A stretch of DNA of 64,000 nt from Guptibacillus spartinae. Lineage in GTDB: Bacteria > Bacillota > Bacilli > Bacillales > Guptibacillaceae. Positions 34,614-44,549 of the stretch are shown here, one piece after another. Each line of letters opens with the position of its first letter. Positions within the stretch are counted from its first letter, which is position 1. Where the stretch lies: contig NZ_JAQQWU010000006.1 in assembly GCF_028610625.1 (NCBI RefSeq), positions 62,001 through 126,000 on the forward strand. Direction: 5' to 3'. The notes beneath the pieces are model-generated. The model ran no database searches. It was not told the origin of the DNA and worked only from the letters and a program-made list of their open reading frames with translations. Position numbers and translations under genes: made by a program.

Positions 34614-35792
34614 ATGACAAAACGTTTTAAACGAGTATTTTTAGTAGTAATGGATTCAGTGGGAATCGGTGAAGCACCAGATGCTGAGCAATTTGATGAT
34701 TTAGGCGCAGACACTTTAGGCCATATTGCTGACCACATGAATGGACTTAACATGCCTAATATGGAAAAGTTAGGGCTTGGTAATATCCGCGAACTAAATG
34801 GTATCTCGAAAGCCGATCAGCCTATGGCGCATTATACAAAAATGATGGAAGCTTCTAATGGGAAAGATACGATGACCGGTCATTGGGAAATTATGGGCCT
34901 CCATATTGAGCAACCGTTTCGAACGTTCCCAGACGGTTTTCCTGATAAGCTCATTTCGGAACTTGAAAATAGGACTGGAAGAAAGGTTATTGGAAATAAG
35001 CCAGCTTCCGGTACCGAAATTCTTGTTGAACTTGGTGAAGAGCATGTTAAAACAGGCGCCCTCATTGTTTATACTTCAGCAGATTCTGTTTTACAAATTG
35101 CTGCACACGAAGATGTTGTACCTCTTGATGAACTTTATCACATTTGTGAGATTGCAAGAGAAATGACGAAAGCAGAAGAATATATGGTAGGAAGAGTCAT
35201 TGCACGGCCGTTCATCGGAGAAGCAGGCGATTTTAAGCGAACGTCGAATCGCCATGACTATGCCCTCAAACCTTTTGGACACACAGTAATGAATGAGCTA
35301 GAGGACAATGGGAAAGATGTCATTGCAATCGGAAAAATTTCTGATATTTATGATGAAGAAGGTGTTACAAAGTCGCTTCGTACAAAGTCTAATATGGATG
35401 GCATGGATAAGCTTATTGAAACACAACAAATGGAATTTGAAGGAATTAGTTTCCTTAACCTAGTTGACTTTGATGCATTATACGGACACAGAAGAGATCC
35501 ACAAGGTTATGGTGAAGCGCTAGAAGAGTATGACGAGAGACTGACAGAAGTCCTTGAACGGATGGAAGAAGATGATTTGCTACTAATTACGGCAGATCAT
35601 GGGAATGACCCAATCCATCATGGAACAGACCACACGCGTGAATATGTCCCGTTACTTGCTTATCATAAAGGGATTAAAGAAGCAGTTGATCTTGGTATCC
35701 GTCAAACGTTCGCAGATGTTGGAGCAACGATTGCGGATAATTTTAAGGTAACGTTACCAGAACACGGGACTAGCTTTCTTGAGAAGCTTTGA
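34614..35792 (+). CDS. deoB: phosphopentomutase
   Basis: Interconverts (deoxy)ribose 1-phosphate and 5-phosphate in nucleoside salvage. 392 residues of the alkaline-phosphatase superfamily: [12 protein letters not shown] at the N-terminus (metal Asp), DTMTGHWE with the phosphorylated Thr, and [10 protein letters not shown] and [12 protein letters not shown] as C-terminal metal ligands. GAGGAGG lies six bases before the ATG. First gene of a salvage operon with punA and pdp. Confidence 0.95.
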   Translation: MTKRFKRVFLVVMDSVGIGEAPDAEQFDDLGADTLGHIADHMNGLNMPNMEKLGLGNIRELNGISKADQPMAHYTKMMEASNGKDTMTGHWEIMGLHIEQPFRTFPDGFPDKLISELENRTGRKVIGNKPASGTEILVELGEEHVKTGALIVYTSADSVLQIAAHEDVVPLDELYHICEIAREMTKAEEYMVGRVIARPFIGEAGDFKRTSNRHDYALKPFGHTVMNELEDNGKDVIAIGKISDIYDEEGVTKSLRTKSNMDGMDKLIETQQMEFEGISFLNLVDFDALYGHRRDPQGYGEALEEYDERLTEVLERMEEDDLLLITADHGNDPIHHGTDHTREYVPLLAYHKGIKEAVDLGIRQTFADVGATIADNFKVTLPEHGTSFLEKL

Positions 35793-35813
35793 GAATCAAG
35801 AGGAGGAACGAAA

Positions 35814-36638
35814 ATGACGATTAAACAAGAAATACAAGATGCATCATCCTATATACAAGATCAAGTAGGGGAATTTCGTCCAGAAATCGGTCTTATCTTA
35901 GGCTCTGGATTAGGTGTCCTTGCTGAAGAAATTGAAAGTCCTGTACAAATTCCCTATAGTGATATTCCGAATTTCCCCGTTTCTACAGTAGAAGGGCATG
36001 CGGGACAATTTGTATTTGGTACATTAAATGGTAAGACAGTGGCAGCCATGCAGGGGCGTTTTCATTTCTACGAAGGATATTCAATGGACAAAGTAACATT
36101 TCCCGTTCGAGTGATGAAAGAACTTGGGATTCATCATGTGATTGTAACAAATGCAGCAGGTGGAATAAATGAAGAGTTCCAACCTGGTGATTTAATGGTG
36201 ATCGCTGATCATATTAACAATTTCGGCACAAATCCGTTAATTGGACCAAATAGCAATGAATTTGGCCCTCGTTTTCCGGATATGTCTACAGCCTATTCGC
36301 TAGAACTACAACATTTAGCGCAAGATACAGCGAAAGAGCTTGGAATGAAGCTTCAATCCGGTGTTTATGTCGGAAATACCGGTCCCACTTATGAAACGCC
36401 AGCAGAGGTTCGCATGCTGCGTACATTAGGTGGGGACGCAGTAGGAATGTCAACTGTACCAGAAGTAATTATAGCAAGACATGCAGGCATGGATGTACTT
36501 GGAATCTCTTGTATTTCAAATATGGCAGCTGGAATCCTCGATCAGCCACTTCATCATGACGAAGTGATTGAAACAACGGAGAAGGTGAAGGCTAACTTCT
36601 TGCTATTAGTGAAAACAATTGTAAGTAAAATGGGTTAA
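35814..36638 (+). CDS. punA: purine-nucleoside phosphorylase (trimeric type)
   Basis: Phosphorolysis of guanosine/inosine and deoxy forms to base plus ribose 1-phosphate, which DeoB then uses. 274 residues, type II (low-mass trimeric) family: LILGSGLG phosphate loop, PVSTVEGHAGQFV, VTNAAGGINEEFQPGDLM and the C-terminal TVPEVIIARHAGMDVLGISCISNMAAG. AGGAGG ribosome binding site; 21 bases behind deoB. Confidence 0.95.
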   Translation: MTIKQEIQDASSYIQDQVGEFRPEIGLILGSGLGVLAEEIESPVQIPYSDIPNFPVSTVEGHAGQFVFGTLNGKTVAAMQGRFHFYEGYSMDKVTFPVRVMKELGIHHVIVTNAAGGINEEFQPGDLMVIADHINNFGTNPLIGPNSNEFGPRFPDMSTAYSLELQHLAQDTAKELGMKLQSGVYVGNTGPTYETPAEVRMLRTLGGDAVGMSTVPEVIIARHAGMDVLGISCISNMAAGILDQPLHHDEVIETTEKVKANFLLLVKTIVSKMG

Positions 36639-36659
36639 GTTAGAAGGGAGAGCGATTCA

Positions 36660-37961
36660 ATGAGAATGGTAGACGTCATACAGAAAAAACGAAATGGTAA
36701 CGAGTTGACGAAAGAAGAAATCAATTTCTTTATAGATGGATATACCAAAGGCGATATTCCTGATTATCAGGCATCGGCTTTAATGATGGCGATATATTTT
36801 AATGGAATGAAGTCTAATGAAACAGCCATGCTTACTCAAGCTATGGTGGAGTCAGGTGAAACAATTGACTTGTCAGCTATTGAAGGTCATAAAGTGGACA
36901 AGCACTCAACAGGCGGCGTAGGCGATAAAACAACATTTATTGTTGGTCCACTGGTAGCTTCTGTTGGTGTACCAGTAGCTAAAATGTCAGGAAGAGGTTT
37001 GGGTCATACAGGCGGGACATTAGATAAGCTTGAATCCATTGAAGGCTTCCATATTGAGATGACAAAAGAAGAGTTTGTTAATAACGTTAATACACATAAA
37101 TTATCTGTTGCAGGACAAACAGGCAACCTGGCACCGGCAGACAAGAAACTTTATGCCCTCCGCGATGTTACAGCAACAGTTGATTCAATTCCTTTGATTG
37201 CAGGATCAATCATGAGTAAAAAGCTTGCTTCAGGAGCAGATGGGATCGTTCTCGATGTAAAAACTGGTTCTGGCGCATTTATGAAAAAACTTGAAGATTC
37301 AGAAGCACTTGCTAAGGAAATGGTTAACATTGGTAAGAACCTAGGACGAAACACGGTTGCGGTCATTAGTGATATGAGTCAGCCGCTTGGTTTTGAAGTT
37401 GGAAATGCAAATGAAGTACGTGAAGCATGTCAGGTGCTTCAAGGAGAGAATATTGAAGATCTTCGTCTCCTATCTCTTGAACTCGCTTCTCATATGACAG
37501 TGATTGCTGGTGCTTTCGATGATTTTGATACAGCGTACAAAACGCTAGAAGAAAATTTGCAAAATGGTAAAGCATTTGAATCATTCAGAACGCTTGTTCA
37601 AGCTCAAGGTGGCGATGTAAGCGTTATTGATGACCTTTCAAAATTACCAAAAGCAAAGTATGAAATTGAAGTATCTGCACAGCAAGACGGATACGTAACG
37701 GAAATCGACGCCGAGTCAGTTGGCGTTGCGGCTATGTATCTAGGGGCAGGAAGAGCGACTAAGGACGATCTCATTAACCACGGTGTAGGAATTACGCTTA
37801 AGAAAAAAGTTGGCGACAAAGTAGAAAAAGGCGAAGCGCTAGTTGTCCTTCATAGTGATAGTGAAGATGCCGAAGACTCGGTCAAAAAGATTAATGAAGC
37901 TTATACGCTTTCGAAAGATGCTATTGAAAAGCCTCAATTGATCTATAAAGTGATTAACTAG
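36660..37961 (+). CDS. pdp: pyrimidine-nucleoside phosphorylase
   Basis: Splits uridine and thymidine with phosphate to the base and (deoxy)ribose 1-phosphate. 433 residues. [12 protein letters not shown] is the phosphate-binding site, [18 protein letters not shown] the family signature, and [11 protein letters not shown] follows. The C-terminal domain (about 345-433) is the lipoyl-like all-beta domain. It completes the salvage operon, which ends at a terminator. Confidence 0.95.
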   Translation: MRMVDVIQKKRNGNELTKEEINFFIDGYTKGDIPDYQASALMMAIYFNGMKSNETAMLTQAMVESGETIDLSAIEGHKVDKHSTGGVGDKTTFIVGPLVASVGVPVAKMSGRGLGHTGGTLDKLESIEGFHIEMTKEEFVNNVNTHKLSVAGQTGNLAPADKKLYALRDVTATVDSIPLIAGSIMSKKLASGADGIVLDVKTGSGAFMKKLEDSEALAKEMVNIGKNLGRNTVAVISDMSQPLGFEVGNANEVREACQVLQGENIEDLRLLSLELASHMTVIAGAFDDFDTAYKTLEENLQNGKAFESFRTLVQAQGGDVSVIDDLSKLPKAKYEIEVSAQQDGYVTEIDAESVGVAAMYLGAGRATKDDLINHGVGITLKKKVGDKVEKGEALVVLHSDSEDAEDSVKKINEAYTLSKDAIEKPQLIYKVIN

Positions 37962-37979
37962 GTGATAGATGATGTTGTG

Positions 37980-38009
37980 AGAAGTCTCTTTTTAGAGGCT
38001 TCTTTTTTT
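37980..38009 (+). terminator. terminator of the deoB-punA-pdp operon
   Basis: Stem AGAAGTCTCT / AGAGGCTTCT (37980-37989 / 37994-38003, one wobble), loop TTTT, run of seven T. Confidence 0.88.
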
Positions 38010-38057
38010 GTGGCAATTTTAGGTTGGGTGTATTTGGAATTGAAGGTTCAATCATTC

Positions 38058-38087
38058 GTATATTTTTCCAACATGTTGGAAATCCTT
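38058..38087 (+). promoter_or_regulatory. sigma-F-type promoter of dacF
   Basis: GTATA (38058-38062), 15-base spacer, GGAAATCCTT (38078-38087), fitting GYATA-N15-GGNNANAHTR apart from two positions. dacF is sigma-F-dependent in B. subtilis and transcription can continue into spoIIA. Confidence 0.6.
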
Positions 38088-38114
38088 GTAATATTAAGAA
38101 TGGAGGGATCACCA

Positions 38115-39293
38115 ATGAAAGTTGTTGCAACAGCGCTCGCCTTCTTGCTGGGAGGAACCCTACTTGTTCCTTCTTTTACTCATGCAGAAGAAACAAAGTT
38201 AAAAATCGCAGAGAATGCTTCTTCGGCTATATTAATTGAGCGTGATACAGGTGAAGTATTGTTTGAAAAAGACAGTGATAAAAAGCTTCCTCCTGCAAGT
38301 ATGACAAAAATTATGACGATGATTTTGATTATGGAAGCTGTAGAAAGTGGAAAATTAAGCCTTGATCAGAAAGTGAGAGCAAGTGAATATGCTGCATCAA
38401 TGGGTGGTTCTCAGATTTTTCTCGAAGCAGGAGAGGAAATGACAGTGAATGACATGCTTAAAGGCATAGCGATTGCTTCTGGGAATGATGCTTCAGTTGC
38501 TATGGCGGAGGCGATTGCAGGTTCTGAAGAAGAATTTGTTAAGTTGATGAATGATAAAGCAAAATCAATGGGTCTTAAGAATACTCATTTTGTTAATCCA
38601 ACAGGGTTGCCTGCCAAAGACCATTATTCAACAGCAAATGATATGGCATTAATGGCAAAAGAACTTCTTAAATATGATTTGATTACTAAATACACCGGGT
38701 TGTATGAAGATTATTTAAGACAGGACACTGATAAAAAATTCTGGTTAGTTAACACAAATAAACTTGTTAAATTCTACCCTGGTGTAGATGGATTGAAAAC
38801 CGGATTTACAAGTGAAGCAAAATACTGTCTTACTGCAACAGCCAAAAGAGATGACATGCGTGTGGTTGCTGTTGTAATGGGGGCACCTTCTCCAAAAGTA
38901 CGAAATAGTGAAATTACAAAACTGTTTGATTATGCGTTTTCTCAATATAAAACACAAAAATTATTCGATCGTAACAATGTAGTAAAAGAAGTGAAAGTAA
39001 ATAAAGGTGATCAGCCTTTCATGTCAGTGGTCACATCTGAGCGTGTCTCTGTACTCCTAAGAAAAGGTCAAGAGAACGGTGAAATCACAACCAATATTAA
39101 AATGAAGAAAAATATTGAAACACCGGTAAAAAAGGGTGACCAGGTTGGTGAACTTTCAGTAAAAATTGATGGTCGTGTGACGGCAACGTCACCTGTTATC
39201 TCTGCTGAAGATATTAACAAAGCTTCTTGGTGGCAACTAATGAAAAGAACAGCAGCGCAGTTCGCCAAAGCCCCTACTAGGAGTGTCAAGTGA
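38115..39293 (+). CDS. dacF: D-alanyl-D-alanine carboxypeptidase DacF
   Basis: Sporulation penicillin-binding protein that trims peptidoglycan stem peptides in the forespore cortex. 392 residues: signal peptide ending near SFTHA, SxxK box Ser62-Lys65 (ASMTK), SGN box (IASGNDAS), KTG box (GLKTGFTSEA), then the C-terminal beta domain of PBP5-type enzymes. ATG at 38115 is seven bases after GGAGGG. It is immediately upstream of the spoIIA operon, as in B. subtilis. Confidence 0.93.
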   Translation: MKVVATALAFLLGGTLLVPSFTHAEETKLKIAENASSAILIERDTGEVLFEKDSDKKLPPASMTKIMTMILIMEAVESGKLSLDQKVRASEYAASMGGSQIFLEAGEEMTVNDMLKGIAIASGNDASVAMAEAIAGSEEEFVKLMNDKAKSMGLKNTHFVNPTGLPAKDHYSTANDMALMAKELLKYDLITKYTGLYEDYLRQDTDKKFWLVNTNKLVKFYPGVDGLKTGFTSEAKYCLTATAKRDDMRVVAVVMGAPSPKVRNSEITKLFDYAFSQYKTQKLFDRNNVVKEVKVNKGDQPFMSVVTSERVSVLLRKGQENGEITTNIKMKKNIETPVKKGDQVGELSVKIDGRVTATSPVISAEDINKASWWQLMKRTAAQFAKAPTRSVK

Positions 39294-39332
39294 TTGCCTC
39301 TTTCATCGAATCGACACTAGTTTTGTCACGAA

Positions 39333-39360
39333 GAAGGAATTAACCCTGTAAAGAGAGAAA
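39333..39360 (+). promoter_or_regulatory. sigma-H-type promoter of the spoIIA operon
   Basis: GAAGGAATT (39333-39341) fits RWAGGAWWT at every position; after a 14-base spacer, AGAAA (39356-39360) fits HGAAT in four of five. The spoIIA operon is the classic sigma-H target at the start of sporulation. Confidence 0.75.
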
Positions 39361-39393
39361 AAACTCACAAGCAAACATGAGGAGGAATGTGAC

Positions 39394-39744
39394 GTGAGTC
39401 TTTCGATCAATCTTGAAGTAAGACATCCCGTTCTTTTGATTCGACTTGATGGAGAGTTAGATCACCATACGTCAGAAGAACTAAGAGACAGGGTAGATAC
39501 AATCCTTGAGGAACGAAAAATTGAGCATATTGTTCTGAGTCTTGAAGGGCTATCATTTATGGATAGTTCTGGTCTTGGTGTCATTCTTGGACGGTACAAT
39601 AAGGTAAAAAGCTTTGGCGGAGAAATGGTAGTCTGTTCGATTTCCCCTCCTGTAAAACGTTTGTTCGAAATGTCAGGGCTCTTTAAAATCGTGAGGCTAG
39701 AGGCTGATGAGCAGCATGCCCTCGCAACTTTGGGGGTGGCATAA
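39394..39744 (+). CDS. spoIIAA: anti-sigma-F factor antagonist
   Basis: STAS-domain protein, 116 residues, that frees sigma-F by binding SpoIIAB when unphosphorylated. The regulatory Ser58 is present in [14 protein letters not shown] start behind GAGGAGG. The stop overlaps the spoIIAB start (TAATG), keeping the antagonist and anti-sigma factor in fixed stoichiometry. Confidence 0.96.
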   Translation: MSLSINLEVRHPVLLIRLDGELDHHTSEELRDRVDTILEERKIEHIVLSLEGLSFMDSSGLGVILGRYNKVKSFGGEMVVCSISPPVKRLFEMSGLFKIVRLEADEQHALATLGVA

Positions 39745-40184
39745 TGAGAAATCGGATGGAACTAGAATTTTCCGCGCTTAGTCAAAATGAGTCTTTTGCA
39801 AGGGTAACAGTTGCGGCTTTTATTGCTCAGTTGGATCCTACCGTCGACGAATTAACCGAAATTAAAACCGTCGTTTCAGAGGCCGTGACCAATGCGATTA
39901 TCCATGGATATGAGCAAAACGGTGAAGAAAAGGTATATATATCGGTCGAGTTAAATGACGATACAGTAAATCTTACGATTCGTGATAATGGTGTCGGCAT
40001 TCTCGATCTCGAAGAAGCAAGACAACCGTTATATACGTCAAAGCCTGAACTGGAACGTTCAGGGATGGGTTTCACGATTATGGAAAATTTTATGGATGAA
40101 GTTAAAGTCGAGTCTGCAAGTGGACAGGGAACAACCATTCACTTAATGAAGTACCTATCAAAAAATAAAGCGCTATGTAATTAA
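39744..40184 (+). CDS. spoIIAB: anti-sigma-F factor, serine kinase
   Basis: GHKL-type kinase that holds sigma-F inactive and phosphorylates SpoIIAA. 146 residues with the ATP-binding boxes [12 protein letters not shown] (N box), IRDNGVGI (G1) and [14 protein letters not shown] (G2/lid). Coupled to spoIIAA by overlap; 12 bases before sigF. Confidence 0.96.
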   Translation: MRNRMELEFSALSQNESFARVTVAAFIAQLDPTVDELTEIKTVVSEAVTNAIIHGYEQNGEEKVYISVELNDDTVNLTIRDNGVGILDLEEARQPLYTSKPELERSGMGFTIMENFMDEVKVESASGQGTTIHLMKYLSKNKALCN

Positions 40185-40196
40185 GGGGACCTGCAT

Positions 40197-40952
40197 ATGG
40201 ACGTGGAGGTTAGAAAAGGGAAACAGTCGCAACTTAAGCCTGATGAAGTAAAGGAATTGATTAAACAAAGCCAGGATGGCGACCAGGATGCAAGAGACCT
40301 GATAGTTCAAAAGAACATGCGTCTTGTCTGGTCAGTTGTGCAACGATTTCTCAATCGAGGGTATGAAGCGGATGATCTCTTTCAGATTGGGTGTATAGGT
40401 CTGCTAAAATCCGTTGATAAATTTGATTTAAGTTACGATGTGAAGTTCTCCACCTATGCAGTTCCAATGATTATTGGTGAAATCCAGCGTTTTATTCGAG
40501 ATGATGGGACCGTCAAAGTCAGTCGCTCTCTTAAAGAAACAGGCAACAAAGTTCGAAAGGCAAAAGATGAGTTATCTAAAACGCTTGGAAGAACGCCGAC
40601 AGTCAATGAAATTGCGGAAAAAATCGAGGTTAGCCCTGAAGAAGTGGTCCTTGCTCAAGAAGCTGTTCGAGCTCCTTCTTCCATTCATGAAACTGTTTAT
40701 GAAAACGATGGAGATCCGATTACACTTTTGGATCAAATTGCGGACAACACAGATACCGCCTGGTTTGATAAATTAGCACTAAAGGAAGCCCTTCAGTATC
40801 TTGATACGAGAGAAAGGCTTATTGTTTATTTAAGGTATTACAAGGATCAAACGCAGTCGGAAGTAGCAGAGCGTCTCGGTATTTCTCAAGTTCAAGTGTC
40901 GAGATTAGAAAAGAAGATTCTGAAACAAATCAAAGAACAGATGAGCAAATAG
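40197..40952 (+). CDS. sigF: RNA polymerase sigma-F factor
   Basis: First forespore-specific sigma factor, 251 residues. Region 2 (NMRLVWSVVQRFLNRGYEADDLFQIGCIGLLKSVDKFD), region 3 (KVRKAKDELSKTLGRTPTVNEIAE) and region 4 with helix-turn-helix (QSEVAERLGISQVQVSRLEKKIL) are all intact. AAGGGGA precedes the ATG. Its TAG lies in the loop of a strong terminator hairpin. Confidence 0.96.
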   Translation: MDVEVRKGKQSQLKPDEVKELIKQSQDGDQDARDLIVQKNMRLVWSVVQRFLNRGYEADDLFQIGCIGLLKSVDKFDLSYDVKFSTYAVPMIIGEIQRFIRDDGTVKVSRSLKETGNKVRKAKDELSKTLGRTPTVNEIAEKIEVSPEEVVLAQEAVRAPSSIHETVYENDGDPITLLDQIADNTDTAWFDKLALKEALQYLDTRERLIVYLRYYKDQTQSEVAERLGISQVQVSRLEKKILKQIKEQMSK

Positions 40953-40966
40953 CTCATCTGTTCTTT
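40932..40966 (+). terminator. terminator of the spoIIA operon
   Basis: Perfect 15-bp stem AAAGAACAGATGAGC / GCTCATCTGTTCTTT (40932-40946 / 40952-40966), loop AAATA, then a T-rich GGTTTGTTTT. The stop codon of sigF is in the loop. Confidence 0.85.
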
Positions 40967-41025
40967 GGTTTGTTTTGAAAAATGCGAGCCCGGTTTAGGG
41001 AATTAATGGTACTTGAGTAGCGTGA

Positions 41026-41055
41026 GAATGAGAGTGATTTGGTAGAAACATACTA
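41026..41055 (+). promoter_or_regulatory. sigma-G-type promoter of the spoVA operon
   Basis: GAATG (41026-41030), 18-base spacer, CATACTA (41049-41055): an exact fit to GHATR-N18-CATNNTA. spoVA is transcribed by sigma-G in the forespore of B. subtilis. Confidence 0.8.
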
Positions 41056-41092
41056 TAACCAATATGCCCCTTGCATAAGGAGGTGCAGGATC

Positions 41093-41710
41093 ATGGAAAG
41101 TAAGATGATCTATCTTAGACTTAGGCAGAAAAAGAAAGTTCCGCCAAATCAAGAACTTTTCATAAGAGATATCGCCCAGTTAATTGGTGAAGATGTCTAT
41201 TGTGCCAAAGTAGAAGAGATCCCTATTTACCAGGTGACAAAAGAAGATAAGAACTTAGTTGTAATCGATGTGATGAAAGTGATAACAGCTATACACAGTG
41301 TCATGACAAACATAGAAATACAAGTTGTTGGTCCTACCCAAACAATTGTAGAAGTTCAATATCCAAAGAAGAAATTGGCACCTGTATATTTTGCGTTTAT
41401 TTGGTTTTTATTATTTATTGGCGCTGCACTCGCTATCATGAATTTTCATGAAGATGTCAGCATGAGAGAAGTTCACCAGCAAATTTATAAAATTGTGACT
41501 GGAATCGATAATCCAAAACCATTGTTACTACAAGTTCCCTATTCATTTGGTCTCGGAATCGGTATGGTTTTATTCTTTAACCACCTTTTTAAGAAACGAT
41601 TTAATGAAGAGCCCAGCCCGTTAGAAGTAGAAATGTTTAATTATCAACAGGATCTCGATCAATATGTCATCGTACATGAAAGTGATGAGAACGGTCATAA
41701 CAAACCATGA
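41093..41710 (+). CDS. spoVAA: stage V sporulation protein AA
   Basis: First protein of the SpoVA channel operon, which moves dipicolinic acid into the developing spore and out during germination. 205 residues with a soluble N-terminal domain and two to three membrane helices in the C-terminal half (VYFAFIWFLLFIGAALAIM; GLGIGMVLFFNHLF). AAGGAGGTG lies eight bases before the ATG; the upstream frame extension is discarded. The stop overlaps spoVAB as ATGA. Confidence 0.94.
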   Translation: MESKMIYLRLRQKKKVPPNQELFIRDIAQLIGEDVYCAKVEEIPIYQVTKEDKNLVVIDVMKVITAIHSVMTNIEIQVVGPTQTIVEVQYPKKKLAPVYFAFIWFLLFIGAALAIMNFHEDVSMREVHQQIYKIVTGIDNPKPLLLQVPYSFGLGIGMVLFFNHLFKKRFNEEPSPLEVEMFNYQQDLDQYVIVHESDENGHNKP

Positions 41711-42138
41711 ATGCCCAATTTTTACTCGTCATGCTCATAGGATTCGCAGAAGGAATAGCGGTTGGAGCAGGTTTTGTTGCTTTTCTTTCAGTTCTTGGTA
41801 TTATTCCACGCCTAACACAGTTATCAAAAACGTGGCACCTCATTCGTTTTTATGAATGGGGCATTATTATCGGGGCAGTTGTCGCAAGCTGGTTATCGTT
41901 ACGAAACCCAACTTTAAACTTGCCAAAGTTTGTTGTAGTCCCGATTGGTTTAGGCGCAGGAGTTTTTATAGGTATGTTGGCAGCTGCTTTAACAGAAGTG
42001 TTGAACGTACTTCCTATACTAACGAAACGAATCGGGTTTATCGATAAAATTCTGGTTCTGCTGATGGCGATTGTTTTAGGTAAAGTTTTTGGCTCGTTGT
42101 TTCATTGGACAATTTTTGTTAATGGAGGTTTAAAGTAA
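41707..42138 (+). CDS. spoVAB: stage V sporulation protein AB
   Basis: Membrane component of the SpoVA dipicolinate channel, 143 residues with four hydrophobic segments. GFAEGIAVGAGFVAFLSVLGIIPRL at the N-terminus is typical of the family. Overlaps both neighbours (ATGA with spoVAA, TAATG with spoVAC). Confidence 0.94.
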   Translation: MNAQFLLVMLIGFAEGIAVGAGFVAFLSVLGIIPRLTQLSKTWHLIRFYEWGIIIGAVVASWLSLRNPTLNLPKFVVVPIGLGAGVFIGMLAAALTEVLNVLPILTKRIGFIDKILVLLMAIVLGKVFGSLFHWTIFVNGGLK

Positions 42139-42596
42139 TGGCAAATTCATTGAATGATCAGGAACAATATTCAAAAAATATCAAATCATATCAGCCGAAA
42201 CCCCCATATGTATTCAATGCTATAAAGGCATTTATTGTTGGAGGATTTATCTGTATGTTTGGTCAGAGTGTGCAGAATTTCTATATAAACGTCTTTGATT
42301 TTTCAAAAGAAAATGCAGGAAATCCTACGGTGGCTACTTTAATTCTTATCGCCGCTCTTTTAACTGCTTTTGGTTGGTACGACAAAATTGGTCAGTTTTC
42401 AGGTGCAGGATCAGCAGTACCAGTTACAGGCTTTGCTAATTCAATTACTAGTGCAGCTCTCGAGCATAAAAGCGAGGGTATTGTACTAGGTATTGCGACC
42501 AATATGTTTAAACTTGCTGGTTCAGTCATTGTGTTTGGAACTGTAGCTGCATACATCGTTGGCATGGTAAGGATGCTTTTTAAAGCGTTGATATAA
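42138..42596 (+). CDS. spoVAC: stage V sporulation protein AC
   Basis: Membrane protein, 152 residues, of the SpoVAC/SpoVAEb family; in B. subtilis SpoVAC behaves as a mechanosensitive channel for dipicolinate. Key region: FSGAGSAVPVTGFANSITSAALEHKSEG, the loop shared with the SpoVAEb product encoded two genes on. About four hydrophobic segments. Coupled to spoVAB. Confidence 0.94.
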   Translation: MANSLNDQEQYSKNIKSYQPKPPYVFNAIKAFIVGGFICMFGQSVQNFYINVFDFSKENAGNPTVATLILIAALLTAFGWYDKIGQFSGAGSAVPVTGFANSITSAALEHKSEGIVLGIATNMFKLAGSVIVFGTVAAYIVGMVRMLFKALI

Positions 42597-42609
42597 GGAG
42601 AGAATCATT

Positions 42610-43623
42610 ATGAAGACAGGAAAACAAACATGGGAATTCTCCTCGGTTTTTTTGCAGTCAGTAGGAACAGCGGTTGGACCGAAAGAAGCGGAGGGACCAT
42701 TTGGTGATTCGTTTGATGTCACTTACAACAACCTTCATTGTGATCAGGATAATTGGGAATTGGCGGAGAGAAAGTTATTAGAAGATGCGGTCACGAGCTG
42801 TTTATCCAAAAAAGAAATAAATCAGAGTGATATTGACGTTTTTGTTGCGGGTGATTTATTGAATCAAATTGTTAGTGCGACATATACAGCCAGAACGAAT
42901 CATATACCATTTCTTGGGGTTTTTGGAGCATGTTCAACTTCAATGGAATCCTTAGCTATCGCCTCTTCTCTTGTTGAAGGTGGCTTTGCTAAGAAAGCTA
43001 TTGCGGGAGTGAGTAGTCATAATGCAACGGCTGAAAGGCAGTTTCGATATCCTACAGAATACGGTGGTCAAAAGCCAGGAACGGCGACTTCTACTGTTAC
43101 AGGTGCAGGTGCAGCGTTGATTAGTCAAGATCGCTCTGACATTCGAATTTCCGCAGCAACAATTGGCCGAGTAGTCGATTGGGGAATTAAAGATCCATTT
43201 GATATGGGAAGTGCAATGGCCCCAGCTGCCGCGGATACGTTAGCAACTCATTTTAAAGATTTAAACGTTGAGCCTTCTGAGTATGACCTTATTGTAACAG
43301 GTGATCTTTCATCCGTAGGAGCACCGATTGTAAGAGATTTACTGCTTGAAAAAGGAATAGATATTACAAACAATCATAACGACTGCGGGCTGATGATTTA
43401 TCGTCCAGATCAAAAGGAAGTATTCGCTGGTGGTAGCGGATGTGCTTGTTCCGCGGTTGTGACTTATGGTCATCTCATAGATCTCTTAAAAAAAGGAAAT
43501 TACCAAAAAATCCTTGTGACCGCAACCGGCTGTTTGCATAGTCCCGTTATGATACAGCAAAAAGAAAGTATGCCTGCGATAGCTCATGCCGTTGTATTCG
43601 AGCGAGTTGGGGGTGAAGGATAG
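42610..43623 (+). CDS. spoVAD: stage V sporulation protein AD
   Basis: Soluble thiolase-fold protein that binds dipicolinic acid, 337 residues. Regions such as [22 protein letters not shown] and [27 protein letters not shown] match the family. AAGGAGAG precedes the ATG; the stop is followed by the GTG of spoVAEb with overlap. Confidence 0.95.
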   Translation: MKTGKQTWEFSSVFLQSVGTAVGPKEAEGPFGDSFDVTYNNLHCDQDNWELAERKLLEDAVTSCLSKKEINQSDIDVFVAGDLLNQIVSATYTARTNHIPFLGVFGACSTSMESLAIASSLVEGGFAKKAIAGVSSHNATAERQFRYPTEYGGQKPGTATSTVTGAGAALISQDRSDIRISAATIGRVVDWGIKDPFDMGSAMAPAAADTLATHFKDLNVEPSEYDLIVTGDLSSVGAPIVRDLLLEKGIDITNNHNDCGLMIYRPDQKEVFAGGSGCACSAVVTYGHLIDLLKKGNYQKILVTATGCLHSPVMIQQKESMPAIAHAVVFERVGGEG

Positions 43624-43973
43624 TGGAATATTTAATCGCGTTTGCTGTAGGTGGAGGCATCTGTGTGATCGGTCAGCTTTTACTTGATATTTTCAAACTA
43701 ACACCTGCCCATGTGATGTCATCATTTGTTGTAACAGGAGCGGTTCTCGATGGATTTGGGATTTATGACCGCCTTATTGAATTCGCAGGAGCTGGTGCAA
43801 CTGTACCGATTACAAGCTTTGGTCATTCATTGCTTCATGGAGCGATGCAGCAGGGGGAAGAACATGGTTTTATAGGAATCGCAATGGGGATATTTCAATT
43901 AACATCAGCAGGTATTTCATCAGCTATCGTTTTTGGATTCATTATCGCTATTTTATTTAAACCAAAGGGGTGA
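43623..43973 (+). CDS. spoVAEB: stage V sporulation protein AEb
   Basis: Membrane protein homologous to SpoVAC, 116 residues, containing the same loop type ([22 protein letters not shown]). GTG start overlapping the spoVAD stop. Required for dipicolinate movement in B. subtilis. Confidence 0.93.
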   Translation: MEYLIAFAVGGGICVIGQLLLDIFKLTPAHVMSSFVVTGAVLDGFGIYDRLIEFAGAGATVPITSFGHSLLHGAMQQGEEHGFIGIAMGIFQLTSAGISSAIVFGFIIAILFKPKG

Positions 43974-43979
43974 AAACTC

Positions 43980-44549
43980 ATGAAAAAGCGGCGGGTTATT
44001 TTTGTCACGGATGGGGATCTTTATGCACAAAGAGCCATTGAGAAAGTCGCGTCAGATATTGGAGGTAGATGCATCAGTCAATCTGCAGGAAATCCTACCC
44101 CGCTTGCTGGATATGAAATCATTTCACTCATTAAAGAAGCCCCTCATGATCCGGTATTCGTTATGTTCGACGATAGTGGATTTCCGGGTGAAGGTTATGG
44201 AGAACTTGCCATGCAGTCCGTTGCAGAAGACGAGAATATTGAACTACTTGGGGCAATTGCAGTAGCTTCTAGAACTCATTTCTCAGAATGGACAAGAGTT
44301 GATGTCTCAATCGATCGTGACGGTGAACTAACACACTATGGAGTGGACAAACATGGATTTGCAGACATGGAGCTTGGAAGAATTGATGGTGATACTGTGT
44401 CGATTTTAGATAAACTAAACCTCCCCATTATCATAGGTGTTGGTGATATAGGTAAAATGTCTGGTCTTGATGATCCTGAAATGGGATCACCTATAACATT
44501 AAAAGCCGTTCAAATTTTGCTTGAAAGGAGCGGTTTCTATGACATCTAA
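43980..44549 (+). CDS. spoVAEA: stage V sporulation protein AEa
   Basis: Soluble protein, 189 residues, of the SpoVAEa family. Recognisable by [38 protein letters not shown] and [13 protein letters not shown]. Its precise biochemical role is unknown. The 3' end carries the ribosome binding site (AAAGGAG) and overlaps the start of spoVAF by 11 bases. Confidence 0.92.
   Translation: MKKRRVIFVTDGDLYAQRAIEKVASDIGGRCISQSAGNPTPLAGYEIISLIKEAPHDPVFVMFDDSGFPGEGYGELAMQSVAEDENIELLGAIAVASRTHFSEWTRVDVSIDRDGELTHYGVDKHGFADMELGRIDGDTVSILDKLNLPIIIGVGDIGKMSGLDDPEMGSPITLKAVQILLERSGFYDI

Noticed and set aside
34794-35282. Several open frames opposite or out of phase within deoB
   Set aside because: Shadow frames of a well-supported phosphopentomutase gene, with no ribosome binding sites.
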